NCBI RefSeq assembly: GCF_002803155.1
Contig: NZ_NNBP01000009.1
Location: forward strand, 297,882-361,881
DNA: 64,000 nt
Reading direction: 5' to 3'
DNA from: Streptomyces sp. CB02959
GTDB lineage: Bacteria > Actinomycetota > Actinomycetes > Streptomycetales > Streptomycetaceae
The notes under the pieces are model-generated. The model was not told the origin of the DNA. It saw only the letters and a program-made list of their open reading frames with translations, and ran no database searches. The position numbers and the translations under genes are program-made. Below are positions 53,237 through 62,165 of the stretch, in pieces. The number at the start of each line of letters is the position of its first letter. The stretch's first letter is position 1.

Positions 53237-53983
53237 TCACATCCGGGATCTCAGCACGTCGACCTCACAGCCCGGCGCGAACGGGTCGAAGCCGTGCTCG
53301 ATCAGCCAGCGAACTGCCAGCAGGCTTCGCAACGACCACCACGCGTGGATCACGTCGAGGTCGACGTCGGTGCCATAGCCGGCGAGGACGTCGTCGAGGT
53401 GCTCCTCGTGTCCGAGCGTGAAGGTGGCGAGGTCGTACAGGGCATCACCCTGGCCCGCCTCGGACCAGTCGATGATGCCCGTGACCTCGTCGCCGTCGAC
53501 GAAGACGTGCGCGATCTGCAGGTCGCCGTGGGTGAACGCCGGAGTCCACGGCCGGAGTGCGGCCGCGGCGACTTGGCGGTTGTGGGCGACCAGGTCAGCG
53601 GGCAGGAGGCCGTTCGTCACGAGCAACTCGCACTCGTCGTCGAGTTCCGCCGCCAGCGCGACGATGCTCCGGCCGGCCCGGCCGGGCCGGGGCGGCAGCG
53701 GCGCGTCGTGCAGCTTCCGGATGGCGGCGCCCGCCGCGGCCCACGCCGCCGACGACCCGGTCGACGGCCCGCCGAGGCGCCCAAGCGTCTTCCCCGGGAG
53801 TGCGGCGATCGCGAGCACGGGCGGCTTGCGCCACAGGACCTCCGGGGTCGGGACCGGCGCGAGGGACATTGCCTCGACCTCGACGTCGATGCGCGCCTGA
53901 TCGGCGTCCACCTTCAGGAACACGTCGCCGACGCGCAGGGTCGCACGCTCGGAATGGGCGACAACGACTTTGACCTCATCCAT
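53237..53983 (-). CDS. Aminoglycoside phosphotransferase-family kinase
   Basis: A 248-residue APH-fold kinase. The catalytic loop reads FTHGDLQIAHVFVDG near residue 150, with HGD but His in place of the usual Asn at the metal position (HGDxxxxN becomes HGDLQIAH), and the Mg-binding Asp is in GIIDWSEAG. The N-terminal lobe is short. The family phosphorylates antibiotics or small metabolites such as fructosamines and homoserine. Start ATG 53983. Transcribed alone; substrate unknown, and resistance should not be assumed. Confidence 0.82.
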   Translation of the reverse strand: MDEVKVVVAHSERATLRVGDVFLKVDADQARIDVEVEAMSLAPVPTPEVLWRKPPVLAIAALPGKTLGRLGGPSTGSSAAWAAAGAAIRKLHDAPLPPRPGRAGRSIVALAAELDDECELLVTNGLLPADLVAHNRQVAAAALRPWTPAFTHGDLQIAHVFVDGDEVTGIIDWSEAGQGDALYDLATFTLGHEEHLDDVLAGYGTDVDLDVIHAWWSLRSLLAVRWLIEHGFDPFAPGCEVDVLRSRM

Positions 53984-54311
53984 GGGCGACCAGTATCCCG
54001 GGGATGATCGCCGATGTCGCCGGGTTTGTCGCGTGCGATTACGCGGCTGACTGCGTCCCCATACTCGGCAGCCTCGTGCGCGACACCAACCTCTGACCAG
54101 GTCAAGTCCATTACTTTTGGCAGGAGTTCTCAGTGCCGCGCCGACAGCGTGGACGCGTCAAGGTGCAAGAGCGGGCGGAACGTCTTCCGGCGAGGCCGGT
54201 CGCGCATCACCGTGGCCTCGGCCGCTCGGCCCGGTGGACTGTGGCGCCCGCGCCCGGGTGGTCAACTACATTCGCCGGAAGTGGATTTCCGAGAAGGGCG
54301 CGTGGTTCGGC

Positions 54312-55353
54312 ATGCTGATTTCGCTCAGACGTGTTGCAGGGATCGTCGCTGGCATAGTGGTGGCGTGCGGCGGGCTCTCGGCCTGTGGGACGGCCCCAGG
54401 CGACGCGGGCGGCCGGAGCGGTGGCGGCACGGCATCCGCTTCGCCGACGGAGAAGGGGCCAGGGGGCCTGGGGGGGCCGCCTGTTCGGTGGAATCTGGAC
54501 CTTGGACGAGCGCACACTCACGGTGGACGGACAAAAGGTGCAAGGGCCCGAGCAGGCCAGTCCGTGGCTGGAATTCCGTGCGGACGGTTCCGTTGCGGGG
54601 GACTACGGCTGCACGCCCTTCCACCGGACAGCCGAACTGACGGCGACCACACTGACGTTGGGCGAAGACCTTCCGGCCCTGCCATCGCCTTCGGAGACGC
54701 CCGCTCCACCCGACGCGACGGTCTCCTGCCCGAAGCCGGAGGCACAGCAGGGGGACCCCGCGAGTTCCACGGGTGGTGGCGCGCAGGAGGCGGATCCGGA
54801 GGGCAGCAACCCGGGCCTGGCGGATTTCGAGGCGAAGGTCAAGAAGTTCTTCCACCGAGGCGCGCTGACGATCGCCGAGCACAAGCTGGCGCGGCAACCG
54901 GGAGGGCCGCCGCCCGGCTCGTTGCCGCAACTGCGCAACGCACAGGGTGACGTGGCCACCCTCACCGTCGTCCGGACCCCGGGCTTCTTCGACACCGAGT
55001 TCCACCTGACCGAGTGGTCGGTCTTCGACAGTCGCGACAATTTCAAGTCCGCCGAGGACACTTCCTTCACGTTCCGGCGCGACGGCACCGTCACCGGCAA
55101 GCTCGGCTGCAACGACTTCACCGCCAAGGTCTTCTACGACGGCTCCCATCTCTTCTTCCGGGACACCCGACTCACCACCCACCGCACCTGCGCCGCGCAG
55201 AACATGAGAGACGAGGCGGCCATCGTCAGAGTGCTGGACCGTTCCTTGTACTACAGCTATCACGGCAATCGCAGCGGGCTCTCCCTGAACGACGAGCACA
55301 CCAGCCCGGACCAGCTGTCGGGCTTGTACTTCGATGCCGCCACAGGCACGTAG
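54312..55353 (+). pseudogene. META-domain lipoprotein with a frameshift at a G7 tract
   Basis: From ATG 54312 the frame encodes a lipoprotein signal (VVACGGLSACGT, lipobox LSAC) and a Ser/Gly-rich linker. At the run of seven G (54470-54476) the mature protein continues in a different frame: LFGGIWTLDERTLTVDGQ, the first META domain, and a second META domain (FTFRRDGTVTGKLGCNDF) to the stop at 55353. META/HslJ domains occur in heat- or stress-related exported proteins. Loss or gain of one or two G would restore one 347-residue product, so this is a recent mutation, a sequencing error in a homopolymer, or slipped-strand variation. Confidence 0.75.
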
Positions 55354-55487
55354 CCCGCAACCGCCCGGCACGCCGGGGTTGCCCGCCCAGTTGGCAGTCA
55401 GGCATCTGGCTCATGCGGCCGGTGTCAACGGGAGCGAACAACATCCGCAACGACGGGGATCGGGGAAGGCCGATCAGGGAGCGGCTG

Positions 55488-55949
55488 CTATGCCAACCAC
55501 GTTCCATCGCGCATGATGACCCTCCCGCGAAGCTCTGGCTCGCCGCGCCAAGCGCGCACAGTCTTCGGCGCCATGCGTATGTACAGAAAGGAAGCCGCCT
55601 CCCCTCGCGGGTCCCATCCGAACTTGGCGGCGAACGCTTCCGCTGCGTCTCCGGGCACTTCCTGGTCCGGGAAACACTCCACCTCACCCTGGAGAAGCAC
55701 CACGTCGAAGGTATCTGGCAGCGCCAGGCGAACGCGCGGCTCCTTGCGGACGTTCCGCGCGGTCACGGAGGTAGCACTGGTGCACATCCACACCGCTCGT
55801 CCATCCCACAAGAACCACAGCGGCACCTGGTGCGGCCCGTGAGCAGGGTGAGACGTTGACACCCATACTTCCCGTTCGGTGACAAGCCGTTCACACGTGT
55901 CGCGCCTACGCTCCGCCGCTTGGCGACGAACGTCCTCTGTGTTGTGCAT
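55488..55949 (-). CDS. Pyridoxamine 5'-phosphate oxidase-fold flavin/F420-binding protein
   Basis: A 153-residue single-domain protein of the split-barrel PPOX-like fold. Typical segments are VWVSTSHPAHGPHQVPLWFL, WMCTSATSVTARNVRKEP and VRLALPDTFDVVLLQGEVEC. Actinobacterial members bind FMN or F420 and reduce small molecules. Start ATG 55949. It stands alone; terminator not seen. Substrate unknown. Confidence 0.83.
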   Translation of the reverse strand: MHNTEDVRRQAAERRRDTCERLVTEREVWVSTSHPAHGPHQVPLWFLWDGRAVWMCTSATSVTARNVRKEPRVRLALPDTFDVVLLQGEVECFPDQEVPGDAAEAFAAKFGWDPRGEAASFLYIRMAPKTVRAWRGEPELRGRVIMRDGTWLA

Positions 55950-56089
55950 GAGCGCTGACGCTACCCAGCGTGCTCAACGCGCGCATGAGGCCAGGGACCT
56001 ACTTCCCACGTACGATGAACTCCTGAGCCTACGGCTCGGCGGCGGCCGACCGGAGTACGCCCAGCGACGCCAACGGACGTCGGGGGAGG

Positions 56090-56300
56090 TTCGACCACCG
56101 TGTCGCAGCCGGTCTCCTCAGCGACCTCCCGGATCACCGCATCGAACGGATCCTCCGCGTGCTCGCCCCTGCCGCCCGGAAGGGTTCAGATGCTCTCGCC
56201 CTGCTGCGGTACGTGACGGCCGAGCAACACCCGTCCGTCCTTGATGCATTCGGCGAACGCCGCCAACCGGAAACTCGTCCCCGCGCCTCCCAAGTGCTCA
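56090..56300 (-). pseudogene. Nudix hydrolase relic with an in-frame nonsense codon
   Basis: The minus-strand frame reads FAECIKDGRVLLGRHVPQQG then ESI-stop-TLPGGRGEHAEDPF and DAVIREVAEETGC. The second part is a full Nudix box (GxxxxxExxxxxxxREVxEExG). The stop (TGA, 56186-56188) sits where the family has Trp, so a single TGG-to-TGA change fits. The C-terminus is degraded after DTVVE and no start codon is visible. A plus-strand frame from ATG 55948 (MSADATQRAQRAHEARDLLP) crosses the same DNA and is not recognised. Confidence 0.6.
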
Positions 56301-56310
56301 CTGACACCGC

Positions 56311-56607
56311 TCAGCAGGTGCCGGCCGTGACCTTGACGGATAGCTGGACGGGCTCGATGGACGAGGGCTCTCGCTTGGGAGTCGAAGTGATGCGCATGCA
56401 GAACAAGGTGCTGTGCGACCCCATGTCGGTCACGGCATAGTTGTCGGTGCCGCTGGGATCCGATTGCTCGACGCGGCCCACCGAGACGTTGGGGACTTTT
56501 GGGCTTTGGGGTGACCTGTCGAGGAGGTCACTGATGTGCACCTCAAGGCTGGTCGAGTTGGTCCACGGTTCTTTCAAGCTTGCTGCGCCTTCGGGCTCTA
56601 CGACCAT
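56311..56607 (-). CDS. Hypothetical 98-residue protein, possibly coupled to the gene before it
   Basis: The frame from ATG 56607 overlaps the last codons of the gene at 56598 and has below-average GC and a varied amino acid content (SLEVHISDLLDR; TDMGSHSTLFCMRITSTP), with beta-strand character. No signal peptide. Family not recognised. It could be a real small protein or a remnant. Confidence 0.4.
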   Translation of the reverse strand: MVVEPEGAASLKEPWTNSTSLEVHISDLLDRSPQSPKVPNVSVGRVEQSDPSGTDNYAVTDMGSHSTLFCMRITSTPKREPSSIEPVQLSVKVTAGTC

Positions 56608-57146
56608 CTCGGTTCACGGGGCTTGGTGTGCTTGCTACCTGGCCGGTGCCGGCTTCGAGCCAGCGTGTGGGCGTCGTATTCCGTCTTGCTCATCGCCGTA
56701 CGTTGCTCGGGCTCGATCACGGTCTTGGCTGATCGCCAAGGCACGGCCGACGTCCAGCCGATCACCGGCATGGTCTCGTCGAAATGCGGAGCGAACTCCG
56801 CACATCTGAGCCTGGGCATCTGGTAGTTCAGGCCGCGGACACGCTCGGTGAACGCGGCGGGTAGGAGGACGTGGTGCGTCTCCACGTAGTGAGGGAAGTC
56901 CTGTCGCCAGAGCCATGCTCCGTCGGTGACCAGCGAGGAACAGCCGAGCGAGTGACGGTGGGCTGCTCCGGTGATGACGTCATTGCCGCCTTCCATCACG
57001 TCGAGCAACACATGACCGGCATCGAGGTAGGAGACGAGTGCTGCCTCGTCTGGTTCTCCGACGGGTCGCACGGCATCACGCACAGGACCGCTCGGTTGCC
57101 CGGGATGTCTTTCGAACTCGTCATAGAAACCGAGCAACCCCAACAT
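56598..57146 (-). CDS. Hypothetical protein, conserved in appearance
   Basis: A 182-residue protein from ATG 57146. The region 35-120 (ALVSYLDAGHVLLDVMEGGN, SSLVTDGAWLWRQDFPHYVE) reads like a globular domain of small actinobacterial proteins of unknown function that sit near toxins or immunity genes. The last 40 residues are basic and low in complexity, so the C-terminus may be altered. No neighbour gives a role. Confidence 0.6.
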   Translation of the reverse strand: MLGLLGFYDEFERHPGQPSGPVRDAVRPVGEPDEAALVSYLDAGHVLLDVMEGGNDVITGAAHRHSLGCSSLVTDGAWLWRQDFPHYVETHHVLLPAAFTERVRGLNYQMPRLRCAEFAPHFDETMPVIGWTSAVPWRSAKTVIEPEQRTAMSKTEYDAHTLARSRHRPGSKHTKPREPRWS

Positions 57147-57406
57147 CGCTTCCCCTCCCCCGATTGCGTCACCAGTCTGCCAGCCGCGCTTGGACTTGTC
57201 TGGGCGATGATGCTTGGAGCCAGATGATCAGGACTGCCGCGGCGGTGGCGCCGAGGAAGGCGCGGCTGCGGGTTGCGCCATCCGTTCACGGCGGAACCTG
57301 AATATCCGGCGGCCGCCACGGCGGGCCGAGGCAGCGGCACCATGGGGCCGAGCCGAGCGCCGGACAATGACGACGCAGTCATGGTGCGGGGTTCACAACG
57401 ACCGAG

Positions 57407-58429
57407 TTAGCTGGTGCCCCACACCACGCCGGTGTCGGCGTTGATGGTGACTTTCGCGTGCCAGGCCATCGTCAGCGACCTGTCGGAGGGGAACCGCAGC
57501 GGCAGCCAGACGTAGGTGGAGTCATTGTGCGTGCCACCTCTAGGCTGCGCCCATCGGTCGCCGAGGTAGAGGTACGAGGTCGTGCGGCTGCCTCGTACGG
57601 GGAGAACGGACGTGACCTGCGAGCCGTAGGCGGTACTGTCGCCGAGGTTGGCCATGCTGCTCCAGGGACCTGCGATGTTGGTCGCTGTCGCGTACTTCTG
57701 CTGGTTCGGGTTCCAGCCGGTGGTGCCCGAACTCACGAGAAAGTAGACGCCGTTGCGCTTGAAGACCGACTGCGCTTCCCGTCTGACGTTGTGCAAGGTG
57801 GTCACCCTGGCGGCGATCCCGAGGTAGTCGGAGGTCAGGCGGAAGATGGTCAGGTCCTTCTGCCCGTTGGTCGTCGAGAGCAGGTATGCCTGGCCGTCGG
57901 TGTCACGGAAGACGGTCATGTCGAAGGACCGGTACCCCATGGGGCGGAAGCTGCCCCGGTAGGTGTAGTTGCCGTCCACCGTGGGCGAGGTGGCGATTGC
58001 GACCTTGTTCTCGGTCATGGGGGACGGGTGGTTCTCCTTGCGCAGGAAGAGCACGTATTGCTGGGTGCGAGCGTTGTAGATGATCCTGGGTCGCCAGACT
58101 CCGGCGTTCTGCAACTCGGGCGCCGATGCCTGCCTCAGCGCGCTGTTACGAAACTCCCAAGTGCGGAGGTCAGTGGATCGGTAGACCGGGATCGATGCGA
58201 ATTGGGAGTTGGGGTAGGTGTTTTCCCCGAACCAGTAGTAGTACCCACCCACTTTGATCATGCTGCCGCCATGCCCGTGTACCGCGTCTCCGGCGGTGTT
58301 GATGAACTGGGTTCCGTTACTGAACGGCACCGGGGCGGCCTGGGCTGTGCCGGCAGCCGATAGCGGCAGGAGAAAGCCGATCCACATGGCGACGACTAAT
58401 CGCAGAACAGCATGCAATGCTCTACCCAT
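57407..58429 (-). CDS. Secreted glycoside hydrolase of GH43-like five-bladed beta-propeller fold
   Basis: A 340-residue secreted protein. Residues 1-32 form a signal peptide ending TAQAAP. The propeller begins VHGHGGSMIKVGGYYYWFGE, with the repeat feature of a Glu/Asp in each blade (IPVYRSTDLRTWEF, VWRPRIIYNARTQQYVLFLR, YRSFDMTVFRDTDGQAYLLS). The family includes exo-beta-1,3-galactanases and arabinofuranosidases. No carbohydrate-binding module is attached. The catalytic acid/base residues could not be assigned safely. Start ATG 58429. Confidence 0.82.
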   Translation of the reverse strand: MGRALHAVLRLVVAMWIGFLLPLSAAGTAQAAPVPFSNGTQFINTAGDAVHGHGGSMIKVGGYYYWFGENTYPNSQFASIPVYRSTDLRTWEFRNSALRQASAPELQNAGVWRPRIIYNARTQQYVLFLRKENHPSPMTENKVAIATSPTVDGNYTYRGSFRPMGYRSFDMTVFRDTDGQAYLLSTTNGQKDLTIFRLTSDYLGIAARVTTLHNVRREAQSVFKRNGVYFLVSSGTTGWNPNQQKYATATNIAGPWSSMANLGDSTAYGSQVTSVLPVRGSRTTSYLYLGDRWAQPRGGTHNDSTYVWLPLRFPSDRSLTMAWHAKVTINADTGVVWGTS

Positions 58430-59237
58430 AGGTGCACATCCCTTTACGCATTCCTACAGCGAATACACGCAAGGAGTTCCTGAAAGCCTCCAAGGCCAAA
58501 AGAAATACCCCTCGACGACCGCCGGAAACGTCAAGATGAAACCCGACCGAGAAGGCGAGCAGCCAGGCCGCATCCCGTGTCAGCGCTTGGCCGATGGGCT
58601 ACGACGCCGGTCACACATTGTGGTGCGGGTGCGCGAGAAAGTGCTTCAGGGTGAAGGAGTTGAGATCGGCAGCCGCGGTGTGCAGCAGCAGGAGTTACTC
58701 AACTTCATTGAAGGTGCTGGCGCCGACCTGCCGGGCCACAGTGACGAGTAGCCGGGCCAGGCCTTCCTGACCGTGGGCAGGGGCGAGACGGAGGGCCGGT
58801 CGGTATTGTCGTCCGATCCCGCAGTCCTCTGCCGGGTCACGGCCTGGCCTCAGCCGTCGTGCGGTCGTTCGCCGAGCGCAGGCCCTGCGCCCCGTGGGGC
58901 AAGCCCGACCCCCATCACCGGGAGCTGCCGCCTGCGCTCGTCCATGGGACAAAGCCCGCGGGAGATCGTCGACTCAAATCCGGCCCGCGACATGCCGCTC
59001 CAACTATGCAGCCCCGGACCGCTTCGGCGACCGGGGGTGTCTGCGTTGCGAATCAACCGATCTGCGGCCGGGCCCATCCTGGAGGAATCGCTGCCTGCGG
59101 ACCTTGCGCGTACGGAGACGGGGCGGCGGGGTAACCGTCGCCGGTACGAACGTGTGGCGACCCCTGACAAGGCAGGTGCGCCGGCGGACAGCCGAAGCGC
59201 ACGTACCGGCCCCGCGGAAGCCCCTACTACCTTGCAC
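58430..59237. other. 808-bp gap without a recognised gene
   Basis: Frames are short and inconsistent. A minus-strand stretch ending LLVTVARQVGASTFNEVE (stop near 58695) looks like a protein C-terminus but has no recognisable body. The segment near 58975 resembles a tRNA T-arm superficially, without a matching acceptor. Confidence 0.4.
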
Positions 59238-59256
59238 TGCACTAGCTTGTAGTGCA
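59238..59256. promoter_or_regulatory. PadR operator palindrome
   Basis: TGCACTA-GCTTG-TAGTGCA is a perfect 7-bp inverted repeat, centred about 38 bp upstream of the PadR start, in the position expected of an autorepressor operator. Confidence 0.65.
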
Positions 59257-59284
59257 TGAGTCTTGCTGTGTAAGGTACTGGCTC

Positions 59285-59632
59285 ATGGAGGAGACATCCA
59301 CCCCACGTGCCCAGTGGCTGCGAGGGGTCCTGGACATGTGCCTGCTGGCCCTGATGGCGGAATCCCCGGTCTACGGGTACGAGTTGACGGTCCGGCTCGC
59401 CGAGGCCGGGCTCGACGTCGCGGACGGATCGATCTACCCGGCGCTGGCGCGCCTGCGTAAGCGCGAGCTGGTCGAGGTCGAACGCCGCAGTGGGGGCGGG
59501 GGCCCTGCCCGGACCTACTACAGGCCCAGCGAAGCAGGCATGCGGCTTCTCCGGTCTTGGAGTCGCGACTGGAGTGAATTCGCTACGAGCATCGACTCCA
59601 TAGTCACCCAGCCTGCACGGGAGGAATCATGA
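59285..59632 (+). CDS. PadR-family transcriptional regulator
   Basis: A 115-residue PadR repressor: winged helix at residues 10-85 (GVLDMCLLALMAESPVYGYE; DGSIYPALARLRKRELVEVE), then a short C-terminal helix. Start ATG 59285; an in-frame GTG 59252 would lie inside the operator. Its stop overlaps the next gene's start by 4 nt (ATGA), the usual pairing of a PadR with a membrane protein. It probably represses the pair through the palindrome at 59238. Confidence 0.88.
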   Translation: MEETSTPRAQWLRGVLDMCLLALMAESPVYGYELTVRLAEAGLDVADGSIYPALARLRKRELVEVERRSGGGGPARTYYRPSEAGMRLLRSWSRDWSEFATSIDSIVTQPAREES

Positions 59633-60345
59633 CGCCGACGGTCGAGGATGCGATACACCAGGCCATGGAGACATGGCACCGCCTCGGGATCGAACAGGAC
59701 GAGGCCGATGAGATGGCCGAAGAACTGGCCGCCGACCTGACCGCCGCCGCCCTCGACGGCCGGTCGGCCACCGACTACATCGGCGGCGACATCGAGGCGC
59801 TGGCCACCTCCTGGGCATCCGAACGCGGTCTGCTGCCCACCCGCCGACGCCTGAAGGAGACTGCCCTCGCGGCGGCCACGGGCGCCGCGATACCCGCCCT
59901 TGCCGCGCTCCTCTTCTGGTGGGTGTCCTGGTCCCACTTCCTCGACCCCAGCAGCGAATCAGCGGTCACCACGCTCGACGGGCATGTGCTGCGGGAGGTG
60001 CGCAAGTTCCCCAATGCCGGCGTTCCGTTGATGTGGGTGGGCTGGGTCGCATGCCTGCTCACCGCGTTCTTCTTCATCCGGCGCGCCGTGGACGAGAGCT
60101 TGCGGCTTCCCCGCGACCCCGCACGCGAGGCGACCGTGCGGGCCCTCACCAAGGCCCTCCCGGTCATCCTCGTGGCGGCGGCCCTGCTGGGCGTCGGGAT
60201 CGGGATCTTCGGGGCATACGTGGTGGGATACTTCCAGCTCCTCTTCACCATCCCGGTCGCGCTGGTCGGAATGATCGGCGCCGTCGCGGCCGGTGCCGCT
60301 TGGGTCCGGCACCGTACCTGCCCGCCCACAACCGCCACCTGCTGA
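59629..60345 (+). CDS. PadR-linked integral membrane protein
   Basis: A 238-residue protein. Residues 1-75 are a cytoplasmic helical segment resembling the permease-prefix/HAAS-type domain found next to PadR genes. Four membrane segments follow (about 85-105, 135-155, 180-200, 205-225). Function unknown; such proteins often respond to envelope stress. Coupled to the PadR gene by ATGA. Confidence 0.75.
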   Translation: MTPTVEDAIHQAMETWHRLGIEQDEADEMAEELAADLTAAALDGRSATDYIGGDIEALATSWASERGLLPTRRRLKETALAAATGAAIPALAALLFWWVSWSHFLDPSSESAVTTLDGHVLREVRKFPNAGVPLMWVGWVACLLTAFFFIRRAVDESLRLPRDPAREATVRALTKALPVILVAAALLGVGIGIFGAYVVGYFQLLFTIPVALVGMIGAVAAGAAWVRHRTCPPTTATC

Positions 60346-60399
60346 ACCGCGGACTGTCGGCTGTCTGCGCTGCGGAAGCATGCGGCCAGGGACTGCTCC

Positions 60400-60765
60400 A
60401 GGACGACCATCTCAGAAGCCGGCTGGTGGCGAGGCGGTGACGTTCGCCGAGGTCCGGCACCGCGCCTCGGTATCCAACTGGCTCGTCTACGCCGACGGCG
60501 TTCACGAGCACATCGACAGGCACGCACCCAGCAGGTTCTCAAACCTGCCCAGGACCCGGAGGCCGGCGTCTCCGCGAGCGCCGCCAGCCTGAAGACGAAC
60601 CTCGAACTCACTCGGGAAGAGGCCCGCGCGCCGCGCCGGGAGCGCGGTGAGCTCAAGCGGCCCTGCGGCGGAGCCTCAGCCATCAGCTCGAACAGATGGC
60701 GGACACGGACCTGGTGGCGGGAATCGACGAACTCACGGAAGTCGCCCATCGACTGATCGGGGAAC
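60400..60765 (+). pseudogene. TnpC/DUF6262-like relic of a Tn554-type transposon
   Basis: Three frames in succession carry parts of one protein: GGEAVTFAEVRHRASVSNWL with YADGVHEHI, then VSASAASLKTNLELTREEAR, then RSLSHQLEQMADTDLVAGI. The order (HTH-like start, coiled coil, short tail) is that of the DUF6262/TnpC accessory protein of Tn554-like elements. At least two frameshifts break it. TnpA and TnpB recombinase genes were not found. Nothing else was recognised in 60766-61191. Confidence 0.55.
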
Positions 60766-61191
60766 GGGATAGCACGCGACTCTGGATCATCTGGAGCGAT
60801 CAAACGTACCCGAACCCGATCGGCCCCAACCCCGTCCATACGGAACCCCTGTCACGCACACGACTACGGCCAAGTCGGCTGTAACGCAAGCGACTTCGAG
60901 GCATGGACAGTACACAGCCCTTCTATGCCCTAGTGAAGTCGCAGGACGCCGGCCCCGGATCGCGGATGACCTTCAACACCGCAATGACCGGCGGTCCACC
61001 ACCCGGTCTCCGCATGCTGGCGGGACAGGCCCAGCCCCTGGCGACGGCGGCTCCAGGGTCGTCGTGGCGGACCTTCTCCGTCGGCCATCGCACCAAGCGT
61101 GTCGAGAGCGTGGACGTGACCCTCGAAGAGCGATCGCGCAGGTGGAACCAAGGGGCTCTTGGGCTTCTCCCCGAAGCTTCGCACCCCGCCG

Positions 61192-62154
61192 TTACCAGCG
61201 ACGCACGTCCGGGTGGGCACGGGGCATCGGACGCGGCCCCGGGGCTACCCTCATATCGGCGACACCGCTGCCCCTTTCCAAGAGCGCCCACTCCACGCAC
61301 GCGACCTCGTGTCGCGCCTCTACGGTGTGGGAGGAGCAGTTGTCGAGCACGACGTGGATCTCCTTGTCAGGAGCGATCGCCCGATCGAGCTGGTCCTGGA
61401 AGGCGGTGAAGGTCGCCGCGTTGTTGCGGGCGATCACCTCAGTGCGGACCTCACCGGTACGCACGTCGAGAGCGGCGACGAGGGAGGCGGTGCCGTGACG
61501 CCGGTGCTCGAACTCCTGCCGGGCGGGTTCACCGGGGCGTGCGGGACGACCGGGATGGCGGTGTGAACGGGCGGCGATCGCGGTCTTCTCGTCGATCGAG
61601 AGAACCACCGCTCCCTCCGGCGGATCAAGGTAGAGGGCGCATACCCCGGACGTTCGCTGCCAGAAGTCGGGGGTGTTCCGGCGGGTGAGCCAGCCACGGA
61701 CCTTGTGCGATTTCAGGCCCAGACCAGCCAGGATCCGGCCGACCTGGGAGGCGGAGACCGACACGAAGCAGGCTCCGGCCACGTGCTGGGCGACGGCCCG
61801 GTGCGACCAGGTCGCCTCCGGATGCGGCGGCATGCTGGTTGCTGTGGCCACGGTCGCTACGCGAACCTCGGGCCCGTAGGTCTTCGGCCGTCCCGACCGT
61901 TCGGCCTCCCGCAAGCCGTCCGGGCCCAGTGCGGCGAACCGCCCTCGCCACTTGCGCACCGTGTTCACGCTGAACTTGGGCTCTCTGGCGATCGCGCCAT
62001 TGGCGACTCCGTCCGCCGCCGCGAGGACGATTCGGGCCCGTAGCGCCGCCCGCACCTCGGACTTCGCCGAGGCCACCATCCGCACCAGCCGCTCGCGGAC
62101 CCGTGAATCGATCGCCACCGCCACCGCTGCCCCCGGCCGTCGCCCACCCTCCAC
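61192..62154 (-). mobile_element. IS630-family transposase, 3'-truncated
   Basis: From ATG 62154 the frame encodes the IS630 HTH region (KFSVNTVRKWRGRFAALGPD), a second HTH, and the start of the DDE domain with the first Asp in VVLSIDEKTAI and the second in HVVLDNCSSHT. The part that should follow, with HASWLNQVExFF and the third catalytic Glu, is missing; the frame ends in unrelated sequence. About 80-100 residues are lost, so it is inactive. Terminal TA-flanked repeats were not located. Confidence 0.8.
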
Positions 62155-62165
62155 GGCAAACGATC

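Noticed and set aside
58960..59000. tRNA-like T-arm (GACTCAAATCCGGC)
   Set aside because: No acceptor or anticodon stem could be folded around it.
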